DNA from: Vombatus ursinus
Lineage: Eukaryota; Chordata; Mammalia; Diprotodontia; Vombatidae
Reading direction: 5' to 3'
Assembly (NCBI RefSeq): GCF_900497805.2
Contig: NW_020945064.1
Location: forward strand, 3,674,187 to 3,738,186
Length of the DNA: 64,000 nt
The notes under the pieces were generated by a model that had not been told where the DNA came from, made no database searches, and saw only the letters and a list, made by a program, of their open reading frames with translations. Shown here one piece after another: positions 42,600-62,450 of the stretch. Each line of letters opens with the position of its first letter. Within the stretch, counting starts at the first letter, position 1. The position numbers were made by a program, and so were the translations under genes.

Positions 42600-43300
42600 C
42601 TCCGCACGTAGGACTTCCCAGGCCAGAAGCCCGGAAGGCGGTTGGGAACTACATCTCCCAGCACCCTTAGCGGCGGAAGTGGCGTGCCCGGCCGACCGGC
42701 CTTCTGATGGCCATGGGGAGGCCCTGGGAGAAGCTGCTAGCGTTGGCTCGGGGCTGCGGCAGCGTGGGGCCGTGGGTCGCGGGCTCCGCGCCTCCCGTCG
42801 AAGGCCCCGCGCTGCGCCGCCCGTGGGCCCGCGTCGTGCGTCGCTGGCTGCTGCGGCCGCCCGAGCCGCCGTACAGACACGTGTGCCAGGTGGGCGAGCC
42901 GGCGCTGCGGACCGTGGCGGCGCCCGTGGACCCGGCGCAGTTGGCGGGGCCCGAGGCGCAGGCGCTGATCGCGCGCCTCGTGCACGTGATGCGCGCGCAG
43001 GGCGCCGTGGGGCTGAGCGCGCCGCAGCTCGGAGTGCCGTTGCAGGTGCTCGCGGTGGAGTTCCCCGAGCGCCTGCTCGCCAGCTACCCGCCGGCCGTGC
43101 GAGAGGCCCGCCGCATGGCCCCTTGCCCGCTGCGCGTGCTCGTCAACCCGCGCGTGCGCGTGCTCGACGCCAGCCTCGACTGCTTCCCCGAGGGCTGCCT
43201 CAGCGTGGCGGGCTTCGTGGCGTGCGTGCCCCGCTGCCGGGCCGTGCAGGTCGAAGGTGCGGGCTGGGCCGTGGGGGTGAAGGGGCGTACCGAGAGGGAG
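42600..43300 (+). promoter_or_regulatory. CpG island and PDF promoter with a ZNF143-like site
   Basis: GGGAACTACATCTCCCAGCA (from 42644) closely fits the ZNF143/Staf consensus (ACTACAATTCCCAGCATGC type), about 45 bp upstream of the PDF ATG. An ETS-type core GCGGAAGT follows near 42672. CpG density is high through exon 1. No TATA box is seen. Confidence 0.7.
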
Positions 43301-46300
43301 AGGAGCAGCCGTGAAGCGCCTACTGGGTGCAGGGCGCTGGGAATGCAGAGAGACAGGTGGGGAGGAAGAAAGGAGCATCCATGAAGCGCTTACTGGGTGC
43401 TGCATTGTCACTGTGCTAAGCTCTCAGAAAGGGAAAAGAGAGTCTCTGCAACCCAGGAGCTCACAAGTCGAATGGAAGAGACAACAGGCAAATAACCATG
43501 TACAGACAAGATACAGACAGGATGATTTGGGGGTAGTCTCAAGTACCTCTTGTGAGGGAAGGCACAAAGATTAAGGGGGACTGGGAAAGGCTTCTTGCAG
43601 AAGGTGGGGCTTTAGCTGTTACTTGAAGGAAGCCAGGAGGGAGAGGTGAGGAGGGAGAGGGTTCCAGGCAGGGAAGACAACCAGTGTTACGCTCAGTTGT
43701 AGAAAATCTGCCAATAGTGAGCAGTGAACCAAAATTATACCTGGCACAGTTTTAAGGTACTTACTTTAAGACTTTTGGGACACTTTAAGAAGCTTTCCCA
43801 GTTGGCTGTCTGACAGGTGCTGGACCAGAGATAAAAAGTTAAATTTGAGACCATCTTTATTTTCATTTGTTTCACATCCTAAAGTGGGGAAGTGACATTG
43901 ACACATACCAGTAGTTACATACAAATGTCTGTACAAAGTAGATACGGTGTAACTGTAATTTTGATCCTATCTTGGTAAATGATGTGAGGTGTTGGTCTAT
44001 AGCTAGTTTCTGCCAAAGTGCTTTCCAGCCTTCTTAGCAGTTTTTGTCAGATAGTGTTTTTGTCCCAAAAGCTAGGATCTTTGCATTTATCAAATACTAT
44101 ATTACTGTGCTCATTACCTATTGTGTATTGTGTACCTAATCATTCCACTGATCTACCATTCTATTTCTTAGAGAGTACCAGATTGTTTTGATGATTACCA
44201 CCTTAAAATACACTTTGAGATCTGGTAGGGTAGGTCATCTCCCTTCACATTTTTTTTTTATTTCCTTGATATTCTTGACCTTTTGGTCTTCCAGATGAAT
44301 TTTTTTTTATCTCTGTAAAGTAATTTTTTGGTAGTTTGTGTAAACCAGACCAGAACTGGCCTCTAACCTATAAGTGGCCAGAGCCAAACAAAGCAAGCTA
44401 AAGACTGGAAAGTCAGGAATCAAACAAGTTTAATTTATATCAGAGTGAGAAAAATGCTTGCGAGTGGAAGGCTGCCTCTTGAAAAGGACGTCTTAATGTG
44501 ATGGGGCAAAGGCAGGGCTTACATATATGAAAGAGGCTGGAGCACAACACAATCATTCTTAGGTCTTGAGTAAGCAGTTCCCATGGTTGACATTTCTTGG
44601 GCTTGGGTCCCATGGGAACAGTGTCTCAAGTCTTAAGGGTCACTGAACCTTGTGATCATTCAGTGGAGTACAGAACCAGAGGTAGTGTGGCAGGAACAGG
44701 AGTGCAGTACCTGGTTTGGTTCACTTGACAGTTACAAGAAACAGGGATTGAGAGCATGTCAGGAGATGTGATGGATGGCTTTAGGCTGCAGCATGTTGGC
44801 TCTCAGGTCCCTGGGAAATAGGGGGAGGTCCAATAGATCTAAATAATTATTGATTAATATGAAAATCATAAATCCCTCAGGGAACACCTGGTACTAGTCA
44901 AAGAATACACTTTGCCAGAGGGTAAGATCATCCAGAGCACAAAGGAGTGTTGTTATGCCAAGCTCAGGGCACAGCCTGCTTGCTGGGCCTTAGTTCTGGG
45001 AAACAGTGTGTCTCCATATAGCTTGACATTTGATTGGTATGATGAAAAACACAATTCTTTAGCACCCACACACTAGCATGGATTAATTTAGCAGATTAGC
45101 ATGCTCTCACCTAGGAGAACCTGCAGGATAGGATGCTGGACAGGTACATTTTGGTGGAGAGAAAGGGTTGGGAAAGAGCCACCCACCATTAGATGCTGCC
45201 CAGAAGGGAAGGTGGACAGAGGGCTACCCCTGAGTACTTTAGGCCAGAGGGTCTTCAAACTTTCTTTATCATGTACACCTTCAGATCTTTTGAACATATC
45301 CCTGCAATGTGCCTTTTGTTTATTTATACATTACATCCCTGTACTACTACAGTACTAAGTGGCAGTGTAACGTAGTGGCTAGAGAGCTGACCTTGGAGCC
45401 AGGAAGTTCTGGGTTCATGTCCTAGCCCTGGGACCCTAGACACATCATTTTACCTGTGAGTTCTGCCTGGGACAGCGGGTGGCAGAGAAGATGCCTACCC
45501 TCTTGAGAGAGAGAGAGAGAGAGCTAGCTCCCTGTTCTGGGGAGAGCACAGGTGTGGGGCATGGCCCTGCTGCTGTGCTAATGTAATGGACTTTATAAAA
45601 CAAGCAAAAAAAGAAATTTTTAAAAATGAGATAACAGACAGCTAGACTTTGTAGCGCACTTTAAGGTTGAGGAAGCATTTTACATCTGTTATTTCATTTG
45701 ATTCTCTCTGTGAGGTAGGAGCAATTATTCCCATTAATTCCCATTTATCAAATGAGATAATCCTCATATAGTGCACTGCGGCCCTTAAAGTGGTATATAA
45801 ATGCTAGTTATTATTAATTATTTACAGAAACAGGCAGATAAGTGACTTGCCCAGGGTCACATAGTTACTAAGTGACTGAGGCTGGATTTAGCCTCAGGAT
45901 TTTCCTGATCCAGGCCCAGCGCTCTGTCCGCTGGTCCATTAAACTGATGAAATATTATCCAAGTCAAAAGGAAGCCATTGATGTTTAGGGAGTAGGGGAG
46001 GAACATGGTCCATCCAGCCCCTTAGGAAAATCACTGGCAGCACAAGGAGGAGGGTGTGGGGAGAGACCAATTAGAAGGTTCTGGATGAGAGGCCTGATTG
46101 GGGGGGTGGCTGCAGCAGCCATGTTTGTAAAAAGAAGGGGGCAGATGTGGCGGAGATTTGACAACTGATTAGATATGTGGATATGAGGTGAATGAAAGTG
46201 AGGAGCCAGAGATGACCCCGAGATTGTGAAAACCTGGGTAACTGGAAGGATAGTGGTGCCCTCAACAGTATTAGTAAAGTTTGGAAGATGAGTGGGCTTG

Positions 46301-47730
46301 AGGAGAAGATAATATAATGATATCTGCAGTCTGGACCACAGTCCATCCATGCTAGGGTGGCAGCTAGGTGTCACAGTGGATAGAGCGCTGGACTTGGAGT
46401 CAGGAAGACCTGAGTTCAAATGTGGCCTCAGAAACTTACTAGCTGTGACACTAGGCAAGTCATTTAATTTCTGCCTCGGTTTCCTCATCTGTAAAATGGG
46501 GAAAACAGTAGTTGGGAAGGTCAAATGGGATAACATACACAAACCTTAAGGCGCTGTATAAAACACTGTGACTCACTCCTTGCCCCACATTAAAAGAAGG
46601 TTGGTGGAGGCCTTGCCCGAGGCAGGAGTTAAAACCAGAATTTTTGCAAAACGCCATGCGGCTGCTGTGGGTAGTGGCCGCACTGATTCTTTTGCATGTA
46701 CAACAGATGGAGGGGCAGGCACTTTGGGGAATAAGGCTAAGTGTGGTGACAAGCCCCACAGTTGGCTAATGGTGAATGGTGAATGGGGACCTCTCTTCTC
46801 AACCTCTGTTTGGGTGATCACCTACTTCTTATGGTCAAGCAAAGCCCCACTTGGGAGACCACTGCTTTGGACAGCCAGAGGCATACTGTGAAGCACCTGG
46901 AAAAAGAGAAGAGAAAGGAGGAAGGCACAGACAAAGAGAAAGGGTGAGGCCTGCTCCCTTTTGTGTGTCCTTAACGACACACCATCTGCATGTGCTGCTT
47001 TCCCAACTCTGAATACAGTCTTTGTGTTCTTGGGTTAATGGGGTACAGCTCACATGTGGGGAAAACAGCCAAACATTTTGCACTATTTCGAGCTTTCCCT
47101 GTTTTTGTTTAGGGCCCTGAGCTGAGCTCAGACAAAAGGACATTGGATAGGATGAAGTCTTGGACCTATCTTGAACAAACTACTCAGTCACAGTGGGTCA
47201 GAAGGTGGAAGTAAAGGAAAGCAGCATTTGCCTTTATAGGATTCTTTAACATTTATAGGGTTCTAAGCTGGCTGATGTACTTGCCTTATGGTCAGAATGT
47301 TGGGGTGTTGGAGCTCAGTAGACATAGGTAGGCCGGAGGAGGGAGAGCAAAAGGAAGGAAGCTGCTTGGAAAACGACAGGTGGCTTTGAACTTTCAGAGA
47401 TGGGAAGAGGGCTGAATACTTGGTGAGGGGAAGAATTGCAGCAATTCTGTAGGGGGAATGGGAGCCCTTTTTTCTGAATTCTGTTTCTTTAAAATGCCAC
47501 TTATTTAGTCAGCGAGGAGAATGTGGGAGGAGATGGAGAATTGCATGGTGCAGTGTTTTCATTTCATTGCAGGGTTGAATGAAAATGGAGAATCTGTGGT
47601 GTGGCAGGCCAGGGGGTGGCTTGCCCGGATTGTACAGCATGAGGTGGACCACTTGCAAGGCTGTCTCTTCATTGACAAAATGGACAGCAAGACTTTTACA
47701 AATGTGCGGTGGATGGAAGTAAACGACTGA
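42707..47730 (+). CDS. PDF: Mitochondrial peptide deformylase
   Basis: Two coding exons, 42707-43256 and 47573-47730, join in phase to 235 codons (human 243). PDF removes the formyl group from the initiator Met of mitochondrially made proteins. An Arg-rich N-terminus fits a mitochondrial presequence. The three deformylase motifs are intact: GLSAPQLG (102-109, Gln107), EGCLS (162-166, metal ligand Cys164) and QHEVDHL (ligands His206 and His210, catalytic Glu207). Two in-frame ATGs, at 42707 and 42713, lie two codons apart; the second has the better Kozak context (GCCATGG) and may be used. Human PDF is transcriptionally linked to COG8; here 2.25 kb of repeat-filled DNA separates them. Confidence 0.96.
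43300..43680 (+). mobile_element. L2 LINE 3' fragment in the PDF intron
   Basis: Two partial copies of the L2 hallmark (GAAGCGCCTACTGGGTGCAG and GAAGCGCTTACTGGGTGCTG) are followed by CAGGAGCTCACAAGTCGAAT and AAGGCTTCTTGCAGAAGGTG. Sense L2 with an internal duplication. Confidence 0.6.
43940..44338 (-). mobile_element. L1 ORF2 fragment, antisense, left part
   Basis: The antisense ORF2 coding block reads TATTTCTTAGAGAGTACCAG (44164), GAGATCTGGTAGGGTAGGTC and TTCTTGACCTTTTGGTCTTC. It stops at 44338 and resumes at 45029 (TTTGATTGGTATGATGAAAA), showing that the LTR lies inside it. Confidence 0.7.
44339..45028 (-). mobile_element. Solo LTR (fossil), 690 bp, with 4-bp target-site duplication
   Basis: The element starts TGTAAACCAG and ends GCTTGACA, the TG...CA rule of LTRs. 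It is flanked by the direct repeat TTTG at 44335-44338 and 45029-45032. L1 sequence reads through on both sides, which fixes the borders. No internal retroviral region is present, so only the recombined solo LTR remains. The orientation is judged weakly from an A/T-rich R-like block near 44430. Confidence 0.65.
45350..45930. mobile_element. WSINE/MIR fragments and a GA microsatellite
   Basis: GTAACGTAGTGGCTAGAGAG (45366) begins a decayed sense SINE. A GA-repeat lies at about 45503-45524. From about 45650 an antisense MIR reads TTTGATTCTCTCTGTGAGGT to GACTTGCCCAGGGTCACATA. Confidence 0.55.
45955..46335 (+). mobile_element. L2 LINE internal 3' fragment
   Basis: GGAAGCCATTGATGTTTAGG, GGAGCCAGAGATGACCCCGA and AACTGGAAGGATAGTGGTGC are consecutive L2 blocks in sense. 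Confidence 0.6.
46352..46515 (+). mobile_element. WSINE/MIR-like SINE in the PDF intron
   Basis: GGCAGCTAGGTGTCACAGTG to CTCATCTGTAAAATGGG in sense order. Confidence 0.7.
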
Positions 47731-47945
47731 AGGCTTCCTCTCCAGAGCAAATGAAAAAGCATCTTCCAGTAGCTATAACTTTAGGCCAGCCATATTTGAA
47801 GTTAACGATGTGCTTGGCCTACATTCTGCTGATCACCACAGTTAGAAATTACTGATTCAAAGAACATCTGTAATGAAATTAGTGCTGTGGGCAAAATATT
47901 TGACCTCCACTTTCGAAAAGGAATAATTATCGCTTGGAGATAGCT

Positions 47946-47951
47946 AATAAA
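47946..47951 (+). other. PDF: PDF poly(A) signal
   Basis: AATAAA 216 bp after the PDF stop codon; the first canonical signal downstream. Confidence 0.65.
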
Positions 47952-48619
47952 AGAGGCAACCTACTGTGTATAAAAGGCTCACCTTGGGTTAGGAAAACCT
48001 GGGTGAGTCTTGGCTCTGAAAATATAGCTGCTGTTTAACCAGGGACAAGTCACATAAATGCTCAAACACTCGAAGTAGACGGAGAAACAGACACATTGCA
48101 CGTGGGCTTCGGTGGAGGGACTTTCCACACTGGGAGCTCCCCAAACATAAAATTATAATTCCAAACAAGAAAATAAAAAACTTATTGAGTGGACGGTACT
48201 GTTTCTGAAGATTATCTGGAAATGAGCATTAACACACATATACACACACTGCAAATGGCATTGCTTACTGCATGATTTTTACAAGGCCTATAAAATCAAA
48301 GTCCAAAACTGGTCATAACTGTAAAGCATTTCGCAAATAGCCTGATTTAAATGCCTAAATAACCCCTTTAGCTCTCCAGTACTCCTGTTGGTGATCACTC
48401 TCAGTCACAGGATTTTAAACTTTTTACATTTACCAGAGCGGCCACCTGGGATGGGAGGAAGAGCACAGGATCTCACCAAAGCCTAATTACCATGCGATCT
48501 CGAGATAAATTCATTTTTTTCTTCACCCAGGTAGAAGTAGAGAAAGAAAATGCATAGGGATAACAGCATTGCAAAATAAAGGGTGAGCTCATTGGTTTGG
48601 GCATCATTCTATAGAGGAG

Positions 48620-48770
48620 GGTTTCTTAGGGTTAACTGTTATGGGCGCCTTCTCAGAATGATGTTTTTTAAAACATAAAATACATAGGATTGCAAAAGAA
48701 ACCAATCACATTGAAGTAGTTATTAAAATTTCTTAAAAAGTTCCTCAACCCCAGGTTGAGAATCTGAGGT
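48620..48770. mobile_element. hAT-type MITE, second copy of the 41.2-kb family
   Basis: GGGTTTCTTAGGGTTAACTG (left) and CCTCAACCCCAGGTTGAGAAT (right) bracket ATAGGATTGCAAAAGAAACC. This matches the core of the copy at 41.28 kb. Confidence 0.5.
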
Positions 48771-48910
48771 GAAGCCACTTCCATTGGTGTGCATTTCTTG
48801 TCAGTTGGCCTCCTGAGGAGACAGAGGGAAGGGCCCTGGGTCCAGGAACTGGGAGAACTGGCCATCTGTCCTGGATCTGCTACTTGGTCACTCTCATTTT
48901 TACATTCCAG

Positions 48911-49320
48911 TTGAAAAAGTTAATTTTTTTCTAAGAAAAAGGGCACTCCGCGATCTGATTAAGGTTGAACTGCTAGAGAAAAAACTGCGGGAATGTGTCA
49001 GAGATGCTGAGCTCCAGCTAGAGAATATTTTGCCCTTGGGGCCCAACTCCAAAGTGCTTGAGGGACTCAACATCACACTGCTCAAAGAAATGACTGTGGT
49101 CCTGGTCCTGTTCATTCAGATGCTTAATGACAAGCTGCCAGTCACACCCACCCTGCAAATTTGTGTAGGTTCACAATTTAGCTGTCTGCCTGTTTTGCGG
49201 TTTTCATCCTGTAACATAAGCCCTAGGAAACCAAAAATCAGAAGCCGTCCTTTTTCTGCTCCTCAGCTAGCAGCATCTGGCTCATTCACTGGGGGCAGTT
49301 CAGTATTTGAGGATGAATAG
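48911..49320 (+). other. Unexplained 136-codon open block preceded by a good splice acceptor
   Basis: A polypyrimidine tract and acceptor (CTCATTTTTACATTCCAG, ending 48910) precede a frame that stays open to the TAG at 49318. The translation begins EKVNFFLRKRALRDLIKVEL, continues with a charged helix-like stretch (LLEKKLRECVRDAELQLENI) and then LEGLNITLLKEMTVVLVLFI. A weak possible donor (TGT|GTAGGT) lies near 49165. I do not recognise the protein. It sits between PDF and VPS4A, where I recall no human gene. It may be a C-terminal exon, an exonic relic of a lost gene, or chance. Confidence 0.3.
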
Positions 49321-49334
49321 GGGGATGATCCTCT

Positions 49335-49505
49335 TCCCAACGAGCATGGCTTAATAATGGAAAGAGTGCTTGACTAGCCAGGAGAGCTCAGTGCAGATCC
49401 TAGGTACTATGCCAGTCATTTAACCTCAGAGCCTCAGTTTCCTTATCTGTATAACTACCTGCCTCAAGGCAGTTGTGAGGAAAGTGCTTTGCAAACCTAG
49501 TCGCC
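49335..49505 (+). mobile_element. MIR-family SINE
   Basis: AGTGCTTGACTAGCCAGGAG, CCTCAGTTTCCTTATCTGTA and GAAAGTGCTTTGCAAACC in sense order. Confidence 0.55.
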
Positions 49506-49509
49506 CATA

Positions 49510-50835
49510 GATGTGAATTTTAGGATCTGGACAGGATCAATCAAGGTCCAGGGAGACAAGCATTTCTTACTTTCACACATGTGGCTTTAGCCTTAAGTAA
49601 ACCTTGGGTAGAGTAAAATGCTGCACTACCTTATTAGTTATTAGGAATATAGGTATAGGTCCTAAACCAGGTTAGAGCCAGTTCTTGCCTCAGTGAGACT
49701 AATGACCATAATGGGATCATTTCCCTCTGAACAGTATCTTGCAGGGCCACAGAACTCAATGCTTGATTACCACGAGGTCCTACCGACTGTCTCATGATTC
49801 TTCAGTCTTTACACTGTTTGCAAACGTGGTTTATATAAAAAACTGTTACAGGCTGTGGTTCAGCATGTACCTATATGACTTGCCTTTCTCCATATGGTGG
49901 GTTTGGCCTGTTTGCAGGCCTTTAGGGCTTAATGATGCCAAGCCAGTCTGGTCAGGCAGAACTGAATCCCATTTTTCCCACATTGCCTTCCATCCTTTCC
50001 CCAAGGAGACTGCTTACCTTAGTTCTTAAGAGTCTGTGGTGACCTTAGTTATTGGCTATCCTTTTCTAGCAGGTGAACACAGCCAACACCCAAGTAAGGA
50101 GGGGGAGCAGGTTGTACATGTGGTAGGACCTCCCCATAAGACTCTGCCATTCAATGGGAGGTGCCTATGGAGGGGTGGTCAGGTGGAATGAACTAGGGTG
50201 TTACAGCACAACACTGATTTGGGGAAGAAAGGGAGGGTAGAATTTGTAATACTTACTGGAACTTGGTGGGGTCATCATGGCAAGACTAAGATTGGTAAAC
50301 TCCAATGGCCAATCCAGAGTGTGGTTGAGTAGGATGTGGGGGAAGGGTGTCAAGGTGTTCATCTTTCATACCATTAGGTATGGCCTTGACTTATAAAGCT
50401 GATATCCAGAGATTTAACATTTCAGAGTTAGTGCTGCTACCAAATCACAAGGGAGAAAGGATATAGTTAACACAGTCATCGCCATAGTACAAAGACGCCA
50501 TTCTCCTTTCCCCTGTAATTATTCCAGTGCTTCTTGCAATAATGGCCTCCATGTCACCAAGAGAAAATATTCTACTTGCACAGGTAGTTTTCACCAACTT
50601 TGCTTTGTGATCTGACAGAAATCCTAGAAAATGGAAAGTCAGTCCAATGCTCGATGCTCATTTAGAACCAAAGGCATGTGCATGGAAGAGTGGAGACTAT
50701 AGGAGAACGAGGCTATTCAACTGATGGGTCTGGAGACTTTTTTATGGAATGAAATCTTTTGAATGCAGTATCGGATGTATTAAAGTGAGTTGGCTAATGG
50801 GCAGACCACTCTCAGCTGTTTCTCAAACATGTTTG
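49510..50835. other. PDF-VPS4A spacer, unassigned
   Basis: I recognise no gene or nameable repeat here. Scattered short open frames (for example 96 codons at 49739) lack any domain. Confidence 0.4.
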
Positions 50836-50836
50836 A

Positions 50837-51032
50837 AAGTCAATGTTAAAGGCAGCTAGGTGGCACAGTGGATAGAGCTCCAGCCTTGGAGTCAAGAGGA
50901 CCTGAGTTCAAATGCGGCCTCAGACACATAACACTTACTAGCTGTGTGATCCTGGGCAAGTCACTTAACCCTGACTGCCTCACCAAAAAAAAAAAAAAAA
51001 AAAGGAAAGAAAAGAAAAAAGTCGATGTTTAA
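50837..51032 (+). mobile_element. WSINE/MIR-like SINE with target-site duplication
   Basis: GGCAGCTAGGTGGCACAGTG at about 50853 runs to a 20-bp A-tail near 51003. The flanks AAAGTCAATGTTAAAG and AAAGTCGATGTTTAAG form an imperfect duplication. It is one of the better preserved copies in the window. Confidence 0.8.
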
Positions 51033-51039
51033 GTTAAGG

Positions 51040-53073
51040 GTTAAATGCCTACATTAAAGACAGGTAGCAATGTCCAGACCAGTATGCCAAAGAAGTGGTT
51101 AAGAGCCGGTGAATAGAATTGTGGCAACCCCAAAGCATCTGTTATAACCGCTCCGATTTACCTATGCCTAAGAAATGCTACTGGCTGTAAGTTAAAAGCA
51201 ACGGGGAATCTTCTGACCAAAGAAAGATGCAGTAGGTGGTAACATAAGGAGAAAACTACAGAAAAGGTTCAGAAATATAGCAGCAGAAGTGCAGGCAGTG
51301 GAGAGGTCTACAGATCCATCTTCTGTCTCAGTATTTACCAAAGTAAACTGGCAGCAAGAACCTATGTCACTGTGAGCATGTCTATGGAATCTGGTCCGAA
51401 GGCTGATGGCTGTCTTCTCGGCGGCCACTCTGGGGGCCAGACACACGCTAGCTCTAGGTAGAAGATTTATCAGAAAGCCATTTAAAGAGTTAAGCATTCA
51501 CTTGATTATTGTCACTGACAGAATCACAGAGCTAAATTCAACCTTAGAGGCCATCTAAGAGAAACCAGGATTAAGAACTGCCTTTAACTAAGAAATATGT
51601 GTTAGTAGTAACAAATTAATTTTATTACTCATAATAAAAAACTTTGGTAGGTATAAAATATGCACAAATAAATATTTGTTAAACTGAATTGTTTAAACCT
51701 TCATAAGTGAGGCTGAATCTGCCACTCTGGGAGGCAATCTTTTCTGATTTTTAGACAGCTCTGACAAAAAAAATGGATTCTATTTCTCACTCACCGTCTT
51801 GTTTTGCTGAATGGAACCACAGAGACCTAAACTGGCTTTTTACCCTAAAAGAGATATCATAGCCCCTGAAGGGATTTGTTTGTGACATTTTCCTTTTTTC
51901 ATTATCTGCACTTTAAAGATATGATGAAATTCCTCTATGTAATAGCATGAGAACAGAATGAGATACCTTACCTTCTAAGACAGCATAGATACCCTGTAAA
52001 TAAAAACCCAAAACACACTAATGCAAGATGACATGTTCCTTAAATCTTCTGGCTAAAGGCACCTCAGGCCAAGAATACCAAAAACCAAAAACAACCTAAA
52101 AAACCAAATCTGAGAATGACAGGTGCTGAAGAATAATTATCACCTCTGAGGCTAGAATGAACCTCCTACTTTCAATCCCAATGACTCCCACCCTCACCAT
52201 CCGTTTGGTAGAGAATCAACTAGTCAGCAGTTGATTTGCTGGCAGTAAAGGGCAGCTTACCAGGAGCTTCAAGGAAGCGCTAGAGACATGACATCACTCA
52301 GGTGGCTCAGGAGGGGAAAAAGGTTTATTAGGCCATTTCCAGGAGAGGGACTCTAACTGCAGCAACACTGTGCTGTTCCCACAGGCAGGAGGAAAAGGCA
52401 GCTGTGAAAAATGGGCCAACAGTCTTCACTACAGACCTAATTTCTTTTGACTTGAATAGCTTTTCATTTGCAGAAGTCATCTCCTCCTCCTGCACAGAAG
52501 AAACAAGTCCGTGTATACCTAGCCTCAAAGTGACACCGACAAAGTTCCTGACAATCTTAGGAAATATTTAGGACGAGGAGCCAAAGGGCTTCAGATGGCC
52601 TTTTCTCAAGAACTAGGACACGGCTATAAAGAGAAAGGAGAAGGAAAGGGCTGGCTGAGCTGGCCACTACAGGAATGGGATCGTTCCACTCCCTTAAGCT
52701 TTTGGGTGATTTTATTTTTATTTATAAACAAGACAAAAATCCAAGCAGCATTAATTTAGAATAATTACAAAAAAAAAGTTAAAAAAAACAGAAGACAGGG
52801 AGAGTCAGGAAAAGGAGTAGTGAGCATTTGGAAAGGAGGAAACACGTAGAACCCGGGCTCCATCATGTATCGGCTGTGCTCCAGCATCTCTGAGGCTGTA
52901 GGAGAAGCACATCCTCCTTGCTTCCCAGCTGGTCGCCAGACAGCAAAGTGGATTCTGCTGTGACTCTGGGATTAGCCACGTGGGGCCCTGTCTGGCTGCT
53001 GGCATGGGGCCAGGAAGTACTGTGGACTTCCCCTGGTCAACCTCCCCCCTCGTCATCACCCCAACAGAAGCTT
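51040..53073 (-). other. VPS4A: Spacer and VPS4A 3' UTR
   Basis: Minus-strand AATAAA signals (forward TTTATT) lie at 52711-52716 and 52324-52329, giving a VPS4A 3' UTR of about 360 or 750 bp. Left of 52300 I see no coding sequence or nameable repeat. Confidence 0.5.
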
Positions 53074-61783
<8,710 letters not shown>

Positions 61784-61787
<4 letters not shown>

Positions 61788-61792
61788 TTCAT
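61784..61792 (-). promoter_or_regulatory. Two-codon upstream ORF overlapping the VPS4A start
   Basis: On the minus strand, ATG AAA TGA at 61792-61784 ends in a TGA that overlaps the main ATG (61787-61785) as ATGA. A minimal uORF of this shape can couple termination to reinitiation or allow leaky scanning. Its use is inferred from sequence only. Confidence 0.6.
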
Positions 61793-62224
61793 CTCCCGGG
61801 CGGCCCCGGCAGCCCGCGGCGCTGGTTCCGGCCTCGGTGCGGGCCCCTGCGGGAGGCCGAGGACGCTGGGTCCAGGACGGGCCGACGGGCGGAAGGGGAC
61901 GCGCAGCGGGCGGGGCCCCGGCTGGGCGGCCTCGGCTCCGCTCGGCTCCGCTCGGCTCCGCACCCACCGTGAGCGAGCGAGCGAGAGGGAGAGCCAGCGA
62001 GAGGAGGCGAGCGCTGCCTAGAGCGGCCCGGCACCGGCTCCGCGCTCGCCCCCTGGCGGCAGCAGCGGAGAGCTTGCAGTCTCGGCGCCATCCCCGCCCA
62101 TCCATCCCTGATCCAGCGGCCACGCGCAGCCCGGCGGACAGACAGGGATCCAAGGCAAGCGGGCCGGGCAGAATGGATCCTGCACGAGGAGCGTAATAAA
62201 GATCAAGATGACTTCCCGCATGTC

Positions 62225-62350
62225 TGGAATGCAGAGCCTGTGAATGGGGGTAGTAGAAGATAAGGCTGGAAAGGTAGGTTACAGCCAGATGGTGGAGAGC
62301 CTTGAATGCCGGGTCCAGTCCATTCTGGGATGGATATCGAGCAGAGGACG
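62225..62350 (+). mobile_element. L2 fragment
   Basis: GAAAGGTAGGTTACAGCCAG followed by GGAGAGCCTTGAATGCCGGG is a short sense L2 block just outside the VPS4A CpG island. Confidence 0.45.
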
Positions 62351-62450
62351 GATAGACAAGAGAGAAAACAGCCCTATAGCACACAGGCGTGCACAGAGGC
62401 CTCTTATGAGCATACTCAGTTTGCAATGTTTAATTTATTAAAAAAAACCT

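Noticed and set aside
42406-43314. 302-codon frame overlapping PDF exon 1
   Set aside because: An out-of-frame shadow of PDF exon 1 in GC-rich DNA, starting in L1 tail sequence; the real PDF frame has the deformylase motifs.
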